Shown: positions 36,233-38,886 of the stretch, in pieces | Numbering within the stretch: the first letter of the stretch is position 1 | How the letters are laid out: each line of letters opens with the position of its first letter | From: a virus | Virus record (IMG/VR): IMGVR_UViG_3300037279_000097 | Coordinates: 1 to 38,886 of that record | Reading direction: 5' to 3' (one strand) | Length of the DNA stretch: 38,886 nucleotides | Program-made: the position numbers and the translations under genes | Notes under the pieces: generated by a model | Told to the model about the DNA's origin: nothing | The model's database searches: none | What the model saw: only the letters and a program-made list of their open reading frames with translations

Positions 36233-37485
36233 CTGAAATTATAGTAAAGCCTTTCGGTAAAAAAGCGCACGACTTCATTATGCGGAGGCCTCAGGACGAT
36301 AAGCGTTATACGGTGCTGGAAGGGTCTGTAAGATCGTCCAAGACGATGGCAACGGTAGTTAAAACTATTGTGCAATACAGTAACTGGGACGTGCCGGGTA
36401 AGCGTTTTATTGGCGGGGTTAGTAAGGACTCTGTCATGCGTAACATGTTACTTGATTTGTTCTCTATTGCCGGGCGCGATGCTTATTCTTACAACTTAGC
36501 CACAGGAGAACTTTTTTTATTTGGTAGACAGTATTTCGTAGTTGGAGGGCGGGATGAGGCCGCATACAAGAAAATTCTTGGCGCTACCATTGGGTTGTTC
36601 ATCGGCGATGAGATTGTAGAGTTCCCTAAATCGTTCCTATCGCAGGTATGGCTGCGTATGTCTCCTGATCAGGCACGCTTCGTGGGAACTACGAACCCTG
36701 GAAATCCTTACTGCTACTTAAAGTCAGAGGTTTTGGACAATCCAGCGTTTAAGCCTGACCTTGAAGATATTCACTTTGAGCTTAGTGATAATCCTAATAT
36801 AAGCAAGCGCGCTAAGGACGCTATTATTGCTAGCCAAGTAGGTGTATATGCGCTTCGTTACGTGAAAGGCTTATGGGTTTGTGCTGAAGGATCTATCTAC
36901 AAAGACTCTTGGGACGACAAGCTGAACACTTGCACAAACAAGACCGAGCCCATTGCACTGAAAAATGCAGGCGGTTACGTCGAGCATTGGTATGCGATCG
37001 ATCCTGGAGTAGACCACCCGCAAGCGACATATGAATTCTATGATGACGGTACTACCATCTTCATAACTGACGAGGATGTGTGGGATTCTAAAAAGCGGCA
37101 GCATCAGCGCACGGACGCGGAATATGGAACGGCGCTTGAAACCTTCATGGGCAAGGCTAATTTAGGCTGCCAGGTTATCCTGCCGCCCGAAGCCGCCAGC
37201 TATCGAGCTGAGCTAACATCGCGGGGCTTGTGGGTTACGGACGCTGATAACTCTGTAAAAGAGGGCATTCACACAATATCAAGTTTGATGAGTCGACGGA
37301 ACTTGGTAGTGAACAAAGATAAGTGCCTAAGGCTTTACAAGTCTATACCTAATTACGTCTGGGACGAGAAGGCTGCGCGGCGCGGTGAGGAAGAGCCCTT
37401 GAAATTGAATGACGACGAGGTTGACGCTATGCGCTACGGCATTCACGGTCACTTGCCGGCCTGGCGCGCCCAGGGAGGCGCTTAG
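36229..37485 (+). CDS. terL: terminase large subunit (PBSX/Terminase_3 type)
   Basis: Protein of 418 residues. ATPase: E31-G-S-V-R-S-S-K-T39 as Walker A, I-G-L-F-I-G-D127-E128 as Walker B, G-T-T-N-P-G-N-P as the coupling motif. Nuclease: A-I-D-P-G-V-D-H (about 256) and D-D-E-V-D-A near the C-terminus supply the acidic residues. It cuts and pumps DNA into the empty head. ATGA overlap with the endonuclease remnant. Confidence 0.95.
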   Translation: MTEIIVKPFGKKAHDFIMRRPQDDKRYTVLEGSVRSSKTMATVVKTIVQYSNWDVPGKRFIGGVSKDSVMRNMLLDLFSIAGRDAYSYNLATGELFLFGRQYFVVGGRDEAAYKKILGATIGLFIGDEIVEFPKSFLSQVWLRMSPDQARFVGTTNPGNPYCYLKSEVLDNPAFKPDLEDIHFELSDNPNISKRAKDAIIASQVGVYALRYVKGLWVCAEGSIYKDSWDDKLNTCTNKTEPIALKNAGGYVEHWYAIDPGVDHPQATYEFYDDGTTIFITDEDVWDSKKRQHQRTDAEYGTALETFMGKANLGCQVILPPEAASYRAELTSRGLWVTDADNSVKEGIHTISSLMSRRNLVVNKDKCLRLYKSIPNYVWDEKAARRGEEEPLKLNDDEVDAMRYGIHGHLPAWRAQGGA

Positions 37486-37635
37486 ATGACTAAGGCAAAG
37501 GACGCGCTTCCCTTCAAAACTCTCTTCTGGCTTGCTGCAATCTACGCCGTCCTTAAGAAGGCCCTCCCCCAAGAGACGGTTTCGCCCTCTGATTATGATT
37601 TGAGGCATTATTCGCCGAAGAAACGGAATTGGTAA
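37486..37635 (+). CDS. 49-residue protein, hydrophobic N-terminal helix
   Basis: Begins MTKAKDALPFKTLFWLAAIY and ends in a basic stretch (HYSPKKRNW). GGAGG stands seven bases before the ATG, and terL ends at the base before it. Could be a small membrane-linked or head-associated protein; not recognised. Confidence 0.65.
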   Translation: MTKAKDALPFKTLFWLAAIYAVLKKALPQETVSPSDYDLRHYSPKKRNW

Positions 37636-37650
37636 GCATAAGTTTCCTCC

Positions 37651-37698
37651 ACGCGCCAGGGTTTGAATGGAAAACGGGGCCTTGGCGCGTCTTTTTAT
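37651..37698 (+). terminator. terminator-like hairpin inside the late operon
   Basis: ACGCGCCA (37651-37658) pairs with TGGCGCGT (37683-37690); an inner GTTT/AAAC stem lies in the loop, and CTTTTTAT follows. This looks like an intrinsic terminator between packaging and head genes, so read-through or a promoter after it would be needed. Confidence 0.6.
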
Positions 37699-37720
37699 CT
37701 GCAGCAAGGAGTTATGCGCT

Positions 37721-38068
37721 ATGCCTGGATTACTTGATGTAGAGTCCGAAGAGAAGCCGATTGTCTTTGTAGTAACTGGAGATGAGATTCAGCAGTTGGA
37801 TGCTGAGCACGCGGGGCCTACGCGGTTTAATCAATTCCTGCTGGAGAAGCTGAAGTTCTCCGGTGGTCCGGTATCGGGTTGCATTAACTTCAAACTGGAC
37901 CGGGGTGCCCTGGCGCGTGCCAAGCCAAATCTTGAGGATGCGCGGTTCAAGCGGTTCCGCTACATCTGGCTCCCCAAAGAACATGCTGAGTATATTGCTA
38001 AGACCACGATGAACGACATTGAGTTCGCTAAGTGGAATGAACGCCACGAGGTGGGGACGATCCAATGA
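37721..38068 (+). CDS. hypothetical late protein
   Basis: Protein of 115 residues starting MPGLLDVESEEKP, with AAGGAG upstream. Strand-rich first part (IVFVVTGDEIQQLD) and a basic second part with F-R-Y-I-W-L-P. ATGA overlap with the cupin gene. No family recognised. Position suggests a head or packaging accessory. Confidence 0.7.
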   Translation: MPGLLDVESEEKPIVFVVTGDEIQQLDAEHAGPTRFNQFLLEKLKFSGGPVSGCINFKLDRGALARAKPNLEDARFKRFRYIWLPKEHAEYIAKTTMNDIEFAKWNERHEVGTIQ

Positions 38069-38499
38069 GTATGCGGCGCGAGAGGCTTCATGCGGCCCTG
38101 GACCGTGCCCTAGACGCGGCTGAGATAAAGCCTTTCCACGGCAATATTGAGAAACTGACGTCGGCCAATAATGATTTTCGCCGCGTTATTTTCACGGGTA
38201 AGCGTGAGCAGCTTGTGCTGATGTCGTTGAAACCCGGTGAGAACATTGGTAACGAGGTTCACCCTGACACGGATCAGTTCTTCCGCATTGAGCAGGGCAC
38301 AGCGGAGTTCACGCTGGGCAACGGTAGCGAGGTATTCTCGGTAAGTGACGGTGGTGGAGTCGTAGTCCCGGCCGGTACGCGGCATGATGTGCGGGCTGGT
38401 AAAGACGGCGTGAAACTTTATACCATCTACGCTCCGCCCAATCATCCGGCTGGGACCGTGGAGCAGACTAAGGCTGAGGCCGAGAAGAAAGAGGGCTAG
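38065..38499 (+). CDS. cupin-domain protein
   Basis: Protein of 144 residues. The region about 32-130 has L-M-S-L-K-P-G-E-N-I-G, H-P-D-T-D-Q-F-F-R-I-E-Q-G and V-P-A-G-T-R-H, the metal-binding order of the conserved beta-barrel, and Y-T-I-Y-A-P-P-x-H-P-x-G-T, typical of bacterial mannose-6-phosphate-isomerase-like cupins. The Lys/Glu tail is extra. An enzyme-like fold in a phage late operon is unusual; the substrate cannot be read from the sequence. Confidence 0.8.
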   Translation: MSMRRERLHAALDRALDAAEIKPFHGNIEKLTSANNDFRRVIFTGKREQLVLMSLKPGENIGNEVHPDTDQFFRIEQGTAEFTLGNGSEVFSVSDGGGVVVPAGTRHDVRAGKDGVKLYTIYAPPNHPAGTVEQTKAEAEKKEG

Positions 38500-38502
38500 T
38501 GC

Positions 38503-38886
38503 GTGCCTCCCAAGAAACCCGTAGACTTCTCCCTTCCCCGTAGAATCCAGCGCGGCTATGAACAAGGTATACGTCAAATTATTGGCCGCGTCCTTACTCC
38601 CAAGATGCCTGAACAATCACCAGAGGAATGGCTCGCGGTCCTAGCTGAAAAGTCGAAGGCCAAGGACATCCAAGATGCTAGTGAATTGCTCGCTTCACGC
38701 ATGGCGCAATGGTGCAACGTCTCCAACGCCAAGACCTGGCGCGAGGCCGCCGCACGTTCTACCCAACCGCGTAAGCTCTATAAACTGCTCCAGCAAGAAT
38801 TGCAAGGCACCGCCACGGGCGCGCGGGTCAGTGAGATAATTCGTACCAATGCGAATTACATCAGCAGTCTAGCCCTGGAGCAAGCT
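38503..38886 (+). CDS. possible Mu F-like head protein, 5' part only
   Basis: Open for 128 codons from a GTG at 38503 to the window edge. Product begins VPPKKPVDFSLPRRIQRGY. Helical; the end (I-I-R-T-N-A-N-Y-I-S-S-L-A-L-E-Q) resembles the N-V-x-L-I-K-S-I-P segment of SPP1 gp7/Mu F-like minor head proteins. AAAGAGGG lies upstream, and the cupin stop is three bases earlier. Incomplete, so the call is tentative. Confidence 0.5.
   Translation, partial: MPPKKPVDFSLPRRIQRGYEQGIRQIIGRVLTPKMPEQSPEEWLAVLAEKSKAKDIQDASELLASRMAQWCNVSNAKTWREAAARSTQPRKLYKLLQQELQGTATGARVSEIIRTNANYISSLALEQA

Overview
This window looks like about 39 kb of a tailed double-stranded DNA bacteriophage (Caudoviricetes) genome. 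It carries a family A DNA polymerase, a TOPRIM/SF3-type primase-helicase, a SNF2-like helicase, a VRR-NUC nuclease, a RecB/Cas4-like nuclease, an ATP-dependent DNA ligase, and a terminase pair followed by the start of a head gene. No integrase, repressor or lysis gene is visible. Shine-Dalgarno sites (AGGAG type), TATAAT boxes and encoded CCA tails point to a bacterial host, which cannot be named from the sequence.

Layout. Positions 1 to about 33,600 form one long minus-strand early region of roughly 77 tightly packed genes. Most neighbours overlap by ATGA, GTGA or TGATG, so translation is probably coupled. About fifteen of these genes encode only 20 to 58 residues, and many of those have Cys-x-x-Cys pairs. 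Read 5' to 3' on the minus strand, the order is: primase-helicase; small zinc proteins; RtcB RNA ligase; HD phosphohydrolase; a coiled-coil zinc protein; an exported Cys-rich protein; a leucine-rich-repeat-like gene; a DUF2130 protein; a miniature J-domain protein beside a membrane protein with a related zinc hairpin; a metallopeptidase-like protein; DNA ligase; a tRNA-Leu cluster; small membrane proteins and a lipoprotein; the replication cassette (Cys4 protein, DNA polymerase with a GIY-YIG homing endonuclease behind it, RecB/Cas4-like nuclease, VRR-NUC, SNF2 helicase); a probable pyrimidine-dimer glycosylase; and a hexapeptide-repeat protein.

Positions 33,700 to 34,010 are very AT-rich, with repeats and inverted repeats, and separate the early region from the plus-strand late region. 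This is the best candidate for a replication origin and divergent control region. The late side holds a 96-residue gene, tRNA-Pro, about 500 bases of structured non-coding DNA, the small terminase subunit, a frameshifted GIY-YIG endonuclease remnant, the large terminase subunit, three small genes including a cupin, and the first 128 codons of a possible Mu F-like head protein. No portal gene lies between the large terminase gene and the window edge.

The most unusual features are RNA-level. (1) Four elements are each closed by a different 19 to 23 bp near-perfect inverted repeat. Three flank tRNA-Leu in one cluster, and the first begins about where transcription from a TATAAT box should start. 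(2) At several genes the Shine-Dalgarno sequence lies in the loop of a small hairpin whose stem sequence differs from gene to gene. (3) A folded element ahead of the endonuclease remnant has a loop able to pair with 10 bases covering its ribosome binding site. The phage also encodes RtcB, which suggests, without proving, an RNA repair or RNA-joining activity linked to these RNAs.
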